In this document: positions 1-12,120 of the stretch, one piece after another | How positions within the stretch are numbered: the stretch's first letter is position 1 | Layout: each line of letters opens with the position of its first letter | From: Rhodamnia argentea | Taxonomy: Eukaryota > Streptophyta > Magnoliopsida > Myrtales > Myrtaceae | Length of the DNA stretch: 64,000 nucleotides | Assembly (NCBI RefSeq): GCF_020921035.1 | Contig: NC_063158.1 | Coordinates: 7,856,001 to 7,920,000 of the forward strand | Direction of reading: 5' to 3' | Made by a program: the position numbers and the translations under genes | Notes under the pieces: model-generated | Told to the model about the DNA's origin: nothing | What the model saw: only the letters and a program-made list of their open reading frames with translations | The model's database searches: none

Positions 1-477
1 ACCAAGGACATAGGAACAAATTACAGCAGCAAAATCAAACTCAAGCAATGCTGACTCCAAATGGCTTCAAATTGTACACAAAACCAAGGAACTCCATGAG
101 TCCATAGCATTCTCATACCCAATCAATCAAAACCTCTCTCTCAGCAATATACATACAATTTTTGCCAGCTTTCTATCCTATGAACTTGCCATGAAACCGT
201 TCCCACAACTCAGAAATAAAAGCACGACCGTCTAATAGCTATCTCCTATCACGAATCCCTGAGTGGAATTTGAATAGAGCTCAAGCAAAAGTTCCAAATG
301 AAACTAAAACCAAAACTAGAAAAAGAAAAAATGAATGCTTCAAGGCTCTGAAGCAATCAAATGCCACGAACAAGAACAGACGGTTCAATAGGAAGCGAGA
401 GCACGGTTGAATCGAAAGGGAATTGCCAGAGTGATCACACCGAATTCAAGGAAATTGAAGGAGAGAAAAAATTTTAC

Positions 478-620
478 CTGGAAAGAGAGAGAAATTCTCA
501 AGCGCAGCCGGAAATTCCGAGTATCTCGAGAAAGAGCCGGAAAGATCGTGTGGGCGACACGGACGGAAGAAGAAGAGGGCAAAGCCCATGAGGGGGCTTA
601 CTGGAATTTCGTGTAAAAGT
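478..620 (-). other. Putative 5' leader exon of a gene running left out of the window
   Basis: Read on the minus strand, this stretch is pyrimidine-rich and ends at a good splice donor (CAG|GTAAAA, last exon base 478). Just upstream (620-650) lie a G-box-like CACGTG and a TTGAC W-box core. This is the layout of a plant leader exon followed by a leader intron. No coding exon of the gene is recognisable in bases 1-477, so its product is unknown. The open frames here look like chance. Weak inference. Confidence 0.3.
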
Positions 621-659
621 CAACGGCTGAGGAACACGTGGTTCACGTAAAATACATGG

Positions 660-1130
660 TTTTTCTATGTTACTTAAATTTAGGATAAATACCACGAAAA
701 ATTACAAACCAGTACATTTATAATAAATTTACATTTCGTTAGTTTTAGTTAAATTTTATCGTTAAATTGCTTAATTGGATGACACGTGGCAATTTTCAGG
801 TGCACACGTTTGAGTTTTTTACCATATGTTTGTCATAAATATATAAATTTGAGGTTTTTAGTGGTATTAATTCAATTCAACGAAAATTAATGGAAGTCAA
901 ATTTGTCACATGTGTACCAGTTTGAAATTTTTAGTGGTCAAAAAAATTAATTTCTGATAAATTTGTCACGGATGTACACCGGTTTAGGTTTTTGGTAGTT
1001 GAAAAAATAATTTGAGGTATATTTGTCACGAGATGTACCAATTTGAAATTTTTGTGATAAAAAAATAATTTTAGATAAATTTGCCACAGATATATCAGTG
1101 TAAGGTTTTTGGTGGTATTAATCTTTTAAA
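660..1130. repeat. Degenerate tandem repeat, unit about 60 bp
   Basis: The motif 'ATAAATTTGTCAC' followed by 'GATGTACC', 'GTTTGAAATTTTT' and 'GTGGT' recurs four to six times with drift between about 840 and 1120. A further piece around 1435-1490 shares a 25-base block with about 866-893 ('ATTCAATTCAACGAAAATTA'). There is no coding content. It looks like a decayed non-coding repeat family of plant spacers. Confidence 0.6.
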
Positions 1131-2299
1131 TTGATTATAGTCCTTTTTATTTAACGATCATAGTCCTTCTGTTGGAGTAAATATTTCAGACCGACAATCA
1201 TAAGTTTCTCCCGACTCTGGATTTGAATTCCAATCTTTATTGTATATGTATACAGTAGTTTCTTTATCTTTCTCTACATGTCTAATTTAGCGCTCTACCA
1301 CCTATGGTAATGGTCCCATTATGTGCGCAGGAAATTAAAACTATAAAACTAAAAGGTATTACCATTCCTTTTGTGATAATTTCACAATAAAATCGCACAC
1401 CAAACATTCGCCCTTTTTTATTATTATTTTGGGATATTAATTCAATTCAACGAAAATTAATGAAAGATAAATTTGTCACATATGTACCTTATCGAATTAC
1501 CTTTTCCCCATCACGTTACATACATATCGCAACAACTCTTTTTGGTTATTTCCTTAAAATTTTGTTTTCGTTTTGCACAAGATGTTATGATCCACAAAAT
1601 GTGGGGACGGAATTTGAGCCACTTGTTCCCAATGAAAATGTCCAAATACAATTGGTGGCGGTTGGGCACGCCACAATTTGTTGCCCCGTAGAAAGCTAAC
1701 TTTGTGTAGAAAAAGGGCAAAAAAGTCATGCACAAACACATCGCTGTGGACAGTTTTTGTTCAGAAAAGAAAAATTATTGATGCATAAATATATCCTAAT
1801 TAAAACATGATAATCTCCCGAGCATGGCCCCGTTGTGGGAGATTCAAACATTGAATATTAAGAATATTCGAAAACTTGCGAAACACATTTGTAAAGCCTC
1901 CCTAAGCGTCTTAATCACGATAATAACATGACTCAAGCCATTAAACAGAGCCATTCCAACTGCACGGAGTGATCATACAATAACAAATTTGATCTCGGAA
2001 TCGTTGCTCGTTGAACACGAGCAGCAGTGACACGATCGTGCATGTTCCCACATTTAATGCTGTGAAAAAATCAGTCGTCCTATGTATGAATCAGTGAGAA
2101 AGGCGACTGCTTTCGTCTGTCGGAATTGCATCGATTTTGCTACATCACCTCAACGATGGATGACGTGAAAGTGCCACGGTCGTCTAATATTCGAGACAAA
2201 GAAAGGTGCTTGGGATTCCTGATCAAGAAGAGCTACAAGGTTGAAATGGGCCATGTCCAAGCCCAAACATATGGCCCAATAAGTGTTCATGATCATAGC
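1131..2299. other. AT-rich spacer, nothing recognised
   Basis: No coding similarity, RNA gene or intact element is visible. Short open frames on both strands around 1460-1740 overlap each other and carry no recognisable motif. The stretch from about 1780 to 2120 is non-coding and contains no repeat I can name. Confidence 0.5.
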
Positions 2300-3340
2300 T
2301 TTCACGTGAATGGGCTTCGATGTGGATTAGGCGTGGGCTCATCCGATCCAATCCACAGCCTACCAATAAACATCCTTTTTTTTTTTTCAAAGGCATCGGA
2401 TATGATAAAGACGCACTTTTGGGACTTAGCATCAAGTTTCTTCTTATATTCTCTATCAATCAATACTACAATGCAACCAAAAGCTTTTAGATATGAATAA
2501 TTAATTTTTTTACCTAACCATTGCTCTTGAGGTGCTCCTCCATCCCGTGAACTAGATGGACTCATGTTGATCGGATAGACAACCGCTAACCGCCCATAAG
2601 TGTAGCGGGAGACTCGCATGTAGTCTCATGCGTCTTGCACGCTCGAAAATAGTCTTGTTCATCCTCTCAACTGCACCATTCTCTTAAAGAGTTCTGGGAA
2701 CAATTTTCAACTCTTGTATGCCTTCCCGCCCAAGTATTCTACAAATTCTTTACTCCAATATTCACCATCATTATCAAACTTCAGAGCTTCAATTCGATAA
2801 TCTGTCTCTTTTTCTACTATGATCTTCCAAATTTTGAACGCGCTGAATATTCCGGGCTTTAATTTGATAACTCGTCTCTTTTTTACCATGGTCTTCCAAA
2901 ATATCTCTTACCACAATAAGAAAGTTCATGAGTTGGTTCCCCAATATCGGTATGAACCAACTCTAGCTTTCGCCCTTTATTCTGTCGCCCATTCAATTCA
3001 AAACTGACCGCTTTTTGTTTTCCATAAATGCAAGTTTCACAAAAATCTAACTCAACTTTCTACAAACTTGGAAGAAATTTTCTTAAGTGTAACTGCTTTA
3101 TGCCCTTTTCACCAAGATGTCTCAAACGATAATGCCAAAGAGTAGACAAATTACTTGTAGCCACTGTAGTTACAACCATATCATTGACATTATTTCCCTG
3201 GAGAAGGTAAAGTGTACCCGTACACTTTCCCTTTGGTACTACTCTTGCCCCTAAGGCTATCTTCCACTCTTTGCATCCAAAAGTTGTTGCCACACTTTTT
3301 TGGTCAAGTTTACTAGCCAAGATCAGATTTTCTTCAATTC
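2300..3340 (-). mobile_element. Ty1/Copia retrotransposon relic (pre-integrase and integrase region)
   Basis: The minus strand carries successive pieces of a Copia polyprotein in the expected order. First comes a GAG-pre-integrase piece (3320-3060) with the LWHYRLRHLGEKG motif. Next is a His/Cys zinc-binding stretch with LDFCETCIYGKQK (about 3050-3010). Then comes the integrase core with FDNDGEYWSKEF (2889-2707), in place of the family's RTDNGGEF-type motif. Last is a C-terminal piece with YLKAFGCIVV and KKLDAKSQKC (about 2619-2350). The pieces lie in different frames with stop codons between them. No reverse transcriptase or RNase H was seen, and no matching pair of LTRs. It is a dead fragment. 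Confidence 0.8.
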
Positions 3341-3439
3341 AGGAATGTGTATGGTTTCACACAATACTAGTGTCCTCCACCTTAGATGTTCACAATCCCA
3401 TTTCATTTTCCTAACTAAATATATTAACGGTTTTTGAGT

Positions 3440-3840
3440 TGGGTTCTGATCCATGTGGCGGTTACGGGCGATGAACGTCTTAGCTTAGCAATGCATGCCC
3501 AATGATAGACTTAATGGTTATGAAGTTGGGTTTTGATGGAGATTCAACTTGAGATAAGTTGATGTGAAAGGATACCCGAATTAAGGAGAAGCGGACCTAA
3601 CACCGAACTTACACGTGATTAGGAGATTGTTAGGATACGGCGTGTGTGAGTTATGCTAAAGAAATCCCATATCGGAGAATCGAAGTGGTGTAAAACAATT
3701 AATATATCCATGTTAGCCTATAATTCATTAGCTTAAGTTTTTCAAAGAATGTGGGTTTGATTGGATATATTCTTGAGCTCCCTCTTGGCGATCTCTTCGA
3801 GCAAAGGTATCGGATTTTTGTTATGTGCTCCCATCATGTA
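3440..3840. repeat. Dispersed repeat, LTR-like, related to 52.56-52.99 kb
   Basis: The stretch contains 'ATCCCATATCGG', a run like 'TAATATATCC', and then 'GAGCTCCCTCTTGGCGATCT'. The same order of blocks recurs twice at about 52560-52990. Phrases of this type are common in plant LTRs, but neither edge can be fixed. It lies next to the Copia relic; whether the two belong together is unclear because the orientations appear to differ. Confidence 0.4.
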
Positions 3841-4369
3841 TGATCCATTTTGACGGGTCCAAGTGTATCCATCGTATGGACGATATAATTTATCTTGTCT
3901 TTGCATTTCGGGATGCGAATGCAGAATTAGGCAAAGGTCACAGTCAACACGCCCAACTCAATTATTGCAACACATCGCATGGAAGGGCACAGGCCATGTG
4001 CCCTGAGGACCCATGCATTAAGAAGCGATCTTTTTGCGTGACTTCTTCACGTAGTGAAATGCAACGCAATGACGCATCCCTTGAACCACTTTCTGGTCCC
4101 CCTTTCTTGAATTTTCCCAATTTGTGTTTTGGTCGTAACCAGACGCCCATCGCTGTTCCACCACTGTGTCCATTTTCGCATTACCGTTCCATAATTGGGA
4201 AAATGGTCGATCCATACTGATTTTATGCATTTGCTGAACCGAGTCTTTGAGGAATTGAATGGATAAGGGGAAAAAAAAATGCCACCATCGGTCCATGGCT
4301 CACCTAGAATGACACTTGAATGATACGAAGTTATACAAGTCAGAGGCAATAAATTTGGAAAAAAAAAAT
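3841..4369. other. Spacer with overlapping open frames, nothing recognised
   Basis: Open frames of 90-130 codons lie on both strands over 3825-4350. They overlap, lack recognisable motifs or splice structure, and I take them for chance frames in less AT-rich DNA. Confidence 0.4.
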
Positions 4370-4735
4370 TCTAAATAAGGGTCTGAAGTGCCTTTATTTT
4401 CTCAAATAAAAACTTGAAGTGCTATATTTATTTCAAAAAATGACCTAGACCAAGGATATTTTCGTCATTATATTTTCTAAATACTTTTCCTTTTTTTATT
4501 GTTTTTTTCTTGAATGGAACGGCTACTGGAGGGTGTCCTCGTCGGCCGCAGGTGAGGCCGGCCCCCGTCGACCCTTGCTCGTGGCCGGTCAATCGTCCAG
4601 GCAAGGCCGACGGCCGATCGGGTGAGGCTAGCCCCCGCCGGATCGGGTGCGGCCGATGGCTATTGAGGGCAACCTCCTCAATGGTCGCCTGGGCAAGGTG
4701 AGCCCTCGCCCAATTTGGCGAAGAATGTGAAATTG
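4370..4735. repeat. Dispersed repeat with GC-rich core
   Basis: An AT-rich arm ('GGGTCTGAAGTGCC', 'AACTTGAAGTGCTATATT') leads into a GC-rich core (4515-4715) full of 'GGCGAGG/GGCCGACGG/GCCCTCGCC' variants. The core composition contrasts sharply with its flanks. Similar cores occur near 12855-12900, 5775-5850 and 57120-57210, which argues for a repeat family rather than a gene. Confidence 0.5.
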
Positions 4736-5489
4736 CTTGGCTAGCCAAATGGACAAAGAATGTGAAATTGTTGAAATGCATAACACTTTTAACATTCGCA
4801 AATTCGAGACTAATTTGTACAAAAAGACATGTTGTGCTCTCTTGTCGACTTGACCCAAATCGTCCATCAATAATTCAACCCAACCGTCGGCTCCCATTTT
4901 TTCGGGTCTATCTAGAATTTCCAGCTAGCAATAACGACCCAAGAAACATTATTTTCGCCCCTCTGAAATTTCTAAAATGCGACTATGTGGATAAATTTTT
5001 TACAGAAAAAGTAACAAAAAAAAAAGAGAGGAATTTCGCCAGTCGAAATTCGTTGTTTTCATTTGGGAGAGGAAAAAAAGAAGAAGGAAAAGTCAAAAAC
5101 AGACATATGTCGGTGAAGAGGATTTTCCTAAATTGAGTACTTTATAGCTGACGACCGGAAATAATAATTTAATGCGAGACGAAGACGTGCGTGTTGTTTT
5201 CCCACTACTGCTCCTACGTGCGGCCGCCTCTCCGGTTTGATTCGATAAAAAATACTAAATAGTATCTCGTTCGTCACCGGTCAATTAATGACGTCATATC
5301 TCCATATGCTTTGCCTACTATTATAAAGCTTGTTAGCGACGGATCATAATTTGTTTTATTGAGAAAACCCGCGAATATTGGGTAAGGTATAAGTCGATAG
5401 ATGTCATTCTCATGAATTCGCAATTCATTGGATTAATAACTCTTTTTAAATCGATTAGGAGGTCATTAAGTGCTACCACATTTAATGAG

Positions 5490-5780
5490 GAAAGTTGTCC
5501 TAAAAATCATAAATTCTATTGCGCTTTTATCAATTCAATCGTAAACTTTTTAATTGTGCTAATTGAGTCCTAAGTAATTTCATGCTTTACCAATTGAGCC
5601 AATCCGGCCAAATTTGGTCAGATATCACCGACATGAACACCGGCTGTTTTACATGGCACGACCGACACTAATGTAAATAATTTTTTAATAATTTGTTTCA
5701 ATTTTCAATTTATTTAGTTTATATATATTTTTAATCTTTTATCTTTCTTTTTCTTTTTTCTTTTTTTTGTTTTTTTACGT
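5490..5780 (+). repeat. Dispersed repeat, second copy at 56.88-57.06 kb
   Basis: The blocks 'TTTTATCAATTCAATCGTAA', 'CTTTTTAATTGTGCTAATTG', 'TTTACCAATTGAG' and 'CACCGGC..TGGCACG.CCG' recur in the same order and orientation at 56895-57060. The two copies diverge by many substitutions, so this is an old family. Each copy is followed by a T-rich tract and then by a piece of GC-rich core. The edges are approximate. Confidence 0.7.
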
Positions 5781-6374
5781 GGCCGACAAAGGCAGCAAAG
5801 CTCTCACCCCGATCCCAAATTTGGTAAAGGCGATAGCGGGCGAGACCATGGCGAGGTTGAGAAATAATACGCAATCCCTTTGTCGGTGGGATTCTTTGGT
5901 CATTGCTTTCCTTTCACCTCATGCACTATCCATCATCAATTCATGTTCGATCCTAGGAAATAATAGCTTGCATCAACCGGTGAGTATGAGATTTCAACAT
6001 AAAAATCAAAAGGAGCTCTTAGTCCATAACAACAAACAAGGGCTATAGCGAGGCCGGTGGGTAAGGAGAACAGCCATAATTAATGTCACATTATGAAGAC
6101 TACTCTTTGGATACTCGTTAAGCAACCAGATAAAATAAAGTTTTACTATATGGAGTAGACTATTCCTGTCATGCCACGTGTAATTAATGATTCAAAACAT
6201 TTCACGCTCAGTATCCTAAACAACTACCAACTTAACAGCTTAAATCATTAAGAGAGGATATCTACCGTACCCACATAAAATAAAATCAAACCATGAGTCA
6301 TTTGAAATGTGATAATTAAGCTTCACAAGTTCACAGCTCCGGGTAAGACGCCAATATAAAGCATACACATTTAG

Positions 6375-6700
6375 GCTTCGCTTGTTTCACGAAAAATGAA
6401 TAATCTAAAAAAGTAATTTACAAAAAATGATTGCTTTAATTAATTAGTTAATGGTAATTATTTTCATTATCGGGAAAAAATAATTATATTTTTTGAAATC
6501 AACGGACTTTCACGCCTAACTATTCTTTCTTTGCACACACCTAAAAGATAAGAAGAGGATTTCAACCCCTTAAACAAAAATATGTAAAGGAAAAAGGAAT
6601 GACTTTTTGGCTCTGTATATTTCGAATGAACGATTTGAGGAATATTTTCTTAATAATGATCATTTGCATCGCATAAAAAATTGAACAAGCGAAAAAGATA
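6375..6700. repeat. hAT-like MITE remnant
   Basis: The left part starts with 'GGCTTCGCTTGTTTCACGAA' and the right part has 'AATTGAACAAGCGAAAAAG', giving short imperfect inverted ends. Related sequences lie near 27640-27790 and 59046-59290. There is no coding capacity. Boundaries and class are inferred from the terminal motif only. Confidence 0.4.
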
Positions 6701-7094
6701 AAATTTATCGTCTAAGAATATATTGAGACATTAATTATTTTCCATGATAAAAATATTTTTCGGTGACTAATTATTTCAATCGAATACGAGATATCATTTT
6801 GAAAAAAAAATATATTTTAAATTGTTTTATGTTCCACGAAATAAAAAATTCAAAGAAACCCTCAAAATTGGAGATTGACCCTCCAGTTTGTCAACAGGAA
6901 AAAAGAATTCATCCTCTTACGTGGCGCCAGGAGATTGGCTGGGGAGAGACAAAGGTCAAACACAAACCGGTGTCGGCGGTGGAATTGATGGGTCAGATCT
7001 CGGATTTCTAGAGAAGAAAACCAAGGGAAGGGAAGAAACTTACCACACCCCTCTTGCAGAGGGACAGCTAAGCAAAGACACCTGCGCGGTGGAG

Positions 7095-7310
7095 TTTATT
7101 TAAGCTTTCAGCTATGGTCGACGACTGAGAGAGAGATCGATCTCAGTTCCATTCCATTGCATGTTCATGCACGTCCTTCGTCTTTCTTAGCCTTCTCCTT
7201 CTCCTTCTCCTTCTCCTTCTTCTCTCTCTCTCTATCTCTTTCCCCTTCTGTTGCGAGATCTTGAAAATTTACAGGCCGAGAGGTGAAGAGGATTCGGAGG
7301 GAGGTGCGGT
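7095..7310 (+). promoter_or_regulatory. Probable core promoter and pyrimidine-rich leader of the methyltransferase gene
   Basis: A TATA-like TTTATTTAAG (7095-7104) is followed, after about 30-100 bases, by a leader rich in CTTCTC and CT repeats (7180-7260). A candidate leader donor is GAG|GTGCGG at about 7302/7303. The matching acceptor is GTGCAG at 8651 or TTTTTAG at 8662, directly before the start codon. This implies a leader intron of about 1.35 kb (7303-8651). Open frames inside that span show no coding character. Inferred from sequence only. Confidence 0.5.
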
Positions 7311-8674
7311 TTCATTCTCTCTCTCTCTCTCTCCCCATCTGACTGTTCTGTTCTGTTCTGTTCTGCTGTCTCTTTTTCCGCCGTACTTCCTGCGTCGTGC
7401 CTGACATCTGCGGTTACGTGATTTCCGTTTATGTCCTTCTCATCGTCACTTCATCGATTCCCGCGTCCCTCGCGGTCACATTCGCTGGTGGGTTAACTGT
7501 CAGATCTGATCATCGATGAACGAGCAGAATCGAGAGATTGCCCAACGAGTTAGAACGTAGTTTAACATAGTCAGAACGCATTGTTCCGGCAAAGTTTAGC
7601 GACTGGGGAGACATTGTCGAATTCGTGAATAGCCAGGATTAGCTTGTCGTACAGCAGCATTGGATCGCATCGCATTTGGTTTCTCCAATTGGATTGCATT
7701 TCTGTCTTTTTTCGGTATTGTTTTCCTTTGCTTTTCTTTCCTTTTATGTTCATTTGTAGTTGTCTCCGCTAATTTCTCACCTTCCTGCTAAAGCTTTGTT
7801 GAATTCCGGGTGTGTTTGATGGGGATGGCTTGGAACTATGTGCCCTTTTTTATTTTACTGCTTTTTTTTGCCTTGATTGATGGGCTTCAATGAGGTCATT
7901 TACCCACTGATGTTCAGGGAGATAATGAACTATTTAGTCGACAAGGACCATTTGGAGTTGCGTGATGGCATCAAACTTTTCTCGAGTTTCAAGCAATGAT
8001 TGAATTGGACAGCGAATTTCCGTATTCATTTCTCTTTCGCTTTTCATTATTAGTGTGGGAACAAGGACAAAAGGAAAAGGGTTGATAGGAACATAAATAA
8101 CGGTACTGAAATGGAAAGTAACATCTCTTGTTAGGTGCTCTCTCAGACTTTGTAAGCACAGTCTTTTCTACTTCTTTCTTTTTGCAGTGTGTTGAGTGAT
8201 CGATGATGTTACTTGTAAGATCTGCCGTGAAACGCGCGTTTTCTCTGGTTTCTTGATGTCCTTTTCTCTGGCTGGATGCTGCACACTTGAAATTTTTGCA
8301 CATCAGATAACGATTGGATAGTGTCTGGAATCTATGCTGGCAAAATTGCGGCTTCGAATCCTGCACTGCTATTTTAGAAACTTGAACTAGTTCCAGTTGT
8401 TTAATGTCTAGTTTACGAATGATCTGTTACTGATAGTCGAATTTATGTCAGCTGCATCCAGTTTCAAACAGTAACATTCAGAGAAGAAGCTGAATCTCTT
8501 TTGGCTGGAAGCCTGTACCGAACTAAGACCGAGATTATATAGAAGAAAGTGCTCAGCTTGTCTCATAAAGGGTGCATTTAGTATAGAGTAGGATAAAGCA
8601 TGTGAATTGAGATTCTATTTGAATCATACAAGTAATGTTGCAATTGTGCAGGTAATTTTTAGAAATTTGTGGCC

Positions 8675-11504
8675 ATGAAGTACAAGGATAAGGATGGGAA
8701 ACCATGGATGCAATCTGATAAGAAGGCTAGGGTTGTTCCCTTGACGATTTTGCTCGTCATGCTATGTGGTTTTTCCTTTTATTTAGGGGGAATTTTCTGT
8801 TCCGGGAAGGACAGATTTGAGTCCGTTGACGTGAAAGATGTTGCGAAATCAGTCTCAGATCCCGAGGAATCAATGAGTTCCCCTCTGCAGATTAAATCTG
8901 TTTCATTCCCTGAATGCAGCAGTGACTACCAAGATTATACTCCGTGCACCGATCCAAGGGTATCAATTAGTCTTTGCATCATGGTGATATTTTTTCGAAT
9001 TGTTTCCTCGTCACATCGATAGCTTATGATATATATTCTGCAGAGGTGGAAGAAGTACGGCACTCATCGCCTTACTTTCATGGAACGCCACTGCCCTCCA
9101 ATTTTTGAAAGGAAGGAGTGTTTGGTTCCACCACCAGATGGTTACAAGCCACCCATCAGATGGCCGAAGAGCAGGGATCAGTGTTGGTACAGGTACTGCG
9201 ATTTTCCACTCTGCGCTTTGGGTAGGAAATTATTGGTTGAAATGTGAACCTGGATTGTCTAATTTTTCTCTTTGGATATTCCTGAAGAAATGTACCATAC
9301 GACTGGATCAACAAGCAAAAATCCAACCAGAACTGGCTGAGGAAACAAGGGGACAAGTTCTTATTTCCTGGAGGTGGAACTATGTTCCCGAGGGGTGTCA
9401 GTGCATATGTTGACTTGATGCAAGATCTGATCCCCGAAATGACAGACGGGACCATCCGCACTGCCATAGATACTGGGTGTGGGGTAAGCCTGCACTGTTT
9501 TTCTTGTTTCAATGTGGAATAAGTTGGTAATTGGTGGATCATCCTTATTGACTATTCGAGTACAAGAATCTTTCAGTTCTGTACCATAAGAGAAATTATT
9601 TCCTAAATTGTGGTTCCTCAGAGATTGTGTCCTTGATTATACATATGGTAGACTGCTATTCTGGTTCTGTTTAGCTTAATATATATGGTTGTCATTTCTA
9701 GGTTGCAAGCTGGGGAGGCGATCTGTTAGATCGTGGTATTCTTACCATTTCTCTTGCGCCAAGAGATAATCATGAAGCTCAAGTCCAGTTCGCATTGGAA
9801 CGTGGAATTCCAGCTATACTCGGCATCATATCTACTCAACGTCTTCCTTTCCCTTCAAACTCATTTGATATGGCTCATTGCTCAAGATGCCTTATTCCAT
9901 GGACAGAATTCGGTATACTCCATATCTTAGATTGCATTTCGGAATGTATAGCTTGAGAGTACTTCCCCTTTTGTTGAGCCTCAGCCATAGAATCAGTGAA
10001 TTGTTAGGAAGCGTGATTGCTAGCTTACACCACTAAACCCAACTTTGGACTGCAAGCTTAAAAACTTCATATCCAGATGCCAAGCATCCTTTAACTCAAT
10101 GTGTTAATTGTTGCTGCATTTCTGACCATCATGAGAACTCAGGTGGAATTTACCTCCTAGAAGTGCACCGAATACTACGTCCAGGAGGATTCTGGGTCCT
10201 GTCCGGTCCACCTGTCAACTATGAACACAGATGGAGAGGATGGAACACGACAGTGGAAGAGCAGAAATCAGATTATGATAAATTGCAGGATTTGCTGTCT
10301 TCGATGTGCTTCAAATTGTACAGCAAAAAGGACGACATTGCTGTGTGGCAGAAATCTTCCGACAACACTTGTTACAATAAGCTTGCCAATCCTGATGCAT
10401 ACCCTCCAAAATGCGATGATAGCCTTGAGCCAGATGCAGCTTGGTACACTCCACTTCGAACTTGTGCCGTGGTCCCAAACCCAAAGCTAAAGAAGTCAGA
10501 TCTGGAATCGTTACCTAAATGGCCTGACAGGTTGCGGGTTGCACCGGAACGGGTTTCAGACGTTCATGGCCTGAGCAGTAGCAATAATTTTAAGCATGAT
10601 GATAGTAAATGGAAGGTGCGGGTGAAGCATTACAAGAAGTTGCTTCCGTCTATTGGCACCGACAAGATAAGAAATGTCATGGACATGAATGCTGCCAATG
10701 GAGGTTTTGCGGCGGCTCTGATTGATTATCCGTTGTGGGTCATGAATGTGGTCTCATCATATTCAGCAAACACGCTTGCTGTGGTTTATGATCGAGGGCT
10801 TATTGGAACTTACCATGACTGGTATGTTCTGAAGCTGAGACGTTCTTTGCAACCCATACATAAAATGCATATTAATTATCTAGCATTAACCGGTTTTGTG
10901 TTTTATTTGACAGGTGTGAATCCTTTTCAACATACCCTCGAACCTATGATCTTCTTCACCTTGATGGTCTTTTTACTGCAGAAAGCCACAGGTATGCCTT
11001 CCTTGGAGATTTTTTCTTTTGGAAATCAATAAATTCCGTTGTTCATCGCTTAACCAGGCTAATCGGCCATAATCACAACAGTTTAACCTATCAGCATTTA
11101 ATATGGTCTGCATAATATGATGAACAAGTGATCTGTAGGGTCTTGTCATTGCACAGTCTTGAGAGTCTGTCAAACGTTGCGACATTTAACTCGAGATGAC
11201 ATATCTCTTGCTGCCGAAGCTATGTAGAGAACTGATGAGCACCGTTTCTATTTTATGCGCTTACACTGCATACTTCTGCAGATGTGAGATGAAGTATGTG
11301 CTTCTGGAGATGGATCGGATCCTGCGTCCAGACGGTTATGCGATCATCCGGGAATCCAGCTACTTTGTGGACGGTATTGCGACACTAGCGAAGGGAATGA
11401 GATGGATTTGCCGCGAAGAAGACACTGAATATGGAGTCGAGAAAGAGAAACTACTAATATGCCATAAGAAACTCTGGTATTCATCTGACTCCAATTCAAG
11501 GTAA
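8675..11504 (+). CDS. PMT21: ERD3/PMT21-like probable methyltransferase (DUF248 family)
   Basis: Exons: 8675-8959, 9044-9192, 9288-9483, 9702-9912, 10143-10821, 10914-10991, 11282-11504; 606 aa, all phases close, family length about 600. The start [11 protein letters not shown] is the usual one for this subfamily; a GTG two codons upstream was ignored. Residues about 20-40 form one signal-anchor helix ([17 protein letters not shown]), as in a type II Golgi protein. The conserved [20 protein letters not shown] block spans the first intron. [16 protein letters not shown] (about 204-219) is the S-adenosylmethionine-binding motif, followed by [10 protein letters not shown] and CSRCLIPW. A second Rossmann-like motif, [17 protein letters not shown], sits near 455-471. 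The family is thought to methylate pectin or other wall polymers in the Golgi; that role is family knowledge. It is convergent with the kinase gene. PMT20 or PMT22-type naming is possible. Confidence 0.93.
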
Positions 11505-12120
11505 AAGAACAACAAAAAAAAGAAGGCATTATGAAGTTTGATTTGAAGCAAATTGGCAATACTTCAAAGGAGGGCCTGAGAGTTCTCTCAAGGTTAAAAG
11601 TGTTGAGGATTTGATTCAATGCCACACACAGTACACAGCATACAGAGATTTAGATTATTCTTCTCACCAGTGAAGAACCCTTAACAAGTCAAATTTTAAA
11701 GTCCAATAATAGTCAACAAATCAATATTGTGATTTTGTTAATCTGTAGTTGGCCCTTTAATATGGGAAATATGTTTAAGAGGAATTTCGGCTTGTATTCT
11801 TCGTCTTCTCTTTTTGTCCTACTAATTTTGCTCCCTTTCTATTTTGCCGTCCTTTGGTTTGCCGGCAGACAAATTACCGTCCGAAATCGGAGGATGTTGT
11901 GTAAAAGGTTGAGAAAATTCAACCTAATATAGCTTGTATTGTTCCAGTTCCAACCAGTCATTAATTGATATTTATATTCTTTCATGACTATGCTTATGTT
12001 CAGTGCTGCATGTCCATTTTGTTCATGTCTAAAGGCAGGTTCTAGTGTCTAGGGTCATACAACCATGTACTTTGTGGAACTATACCGTGTACCCTAATCT
12101 AATATTTATTCACGACCCTC
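11505..12120 (+). other. Probable 3' UTR and flank of the methyltransferase gene
   Basis: Directly after the TAA stop the sequence turns A/T-rich without coding structure. T-rich tracts and 'AATATTTATT' near 12100 would suit a polyadenylation region. The exact end cannot be read from the sequence. An open frame at 11729-11932 encodes a hydrophobic chance peptide. Confidence 0.4.

Noticed and set aside
3825..4349. Overlapping 92-131 codon frames on both strands
   Set aside because: No recognisable domain, no splice signals; overlapping frames on both strands indicate chance.
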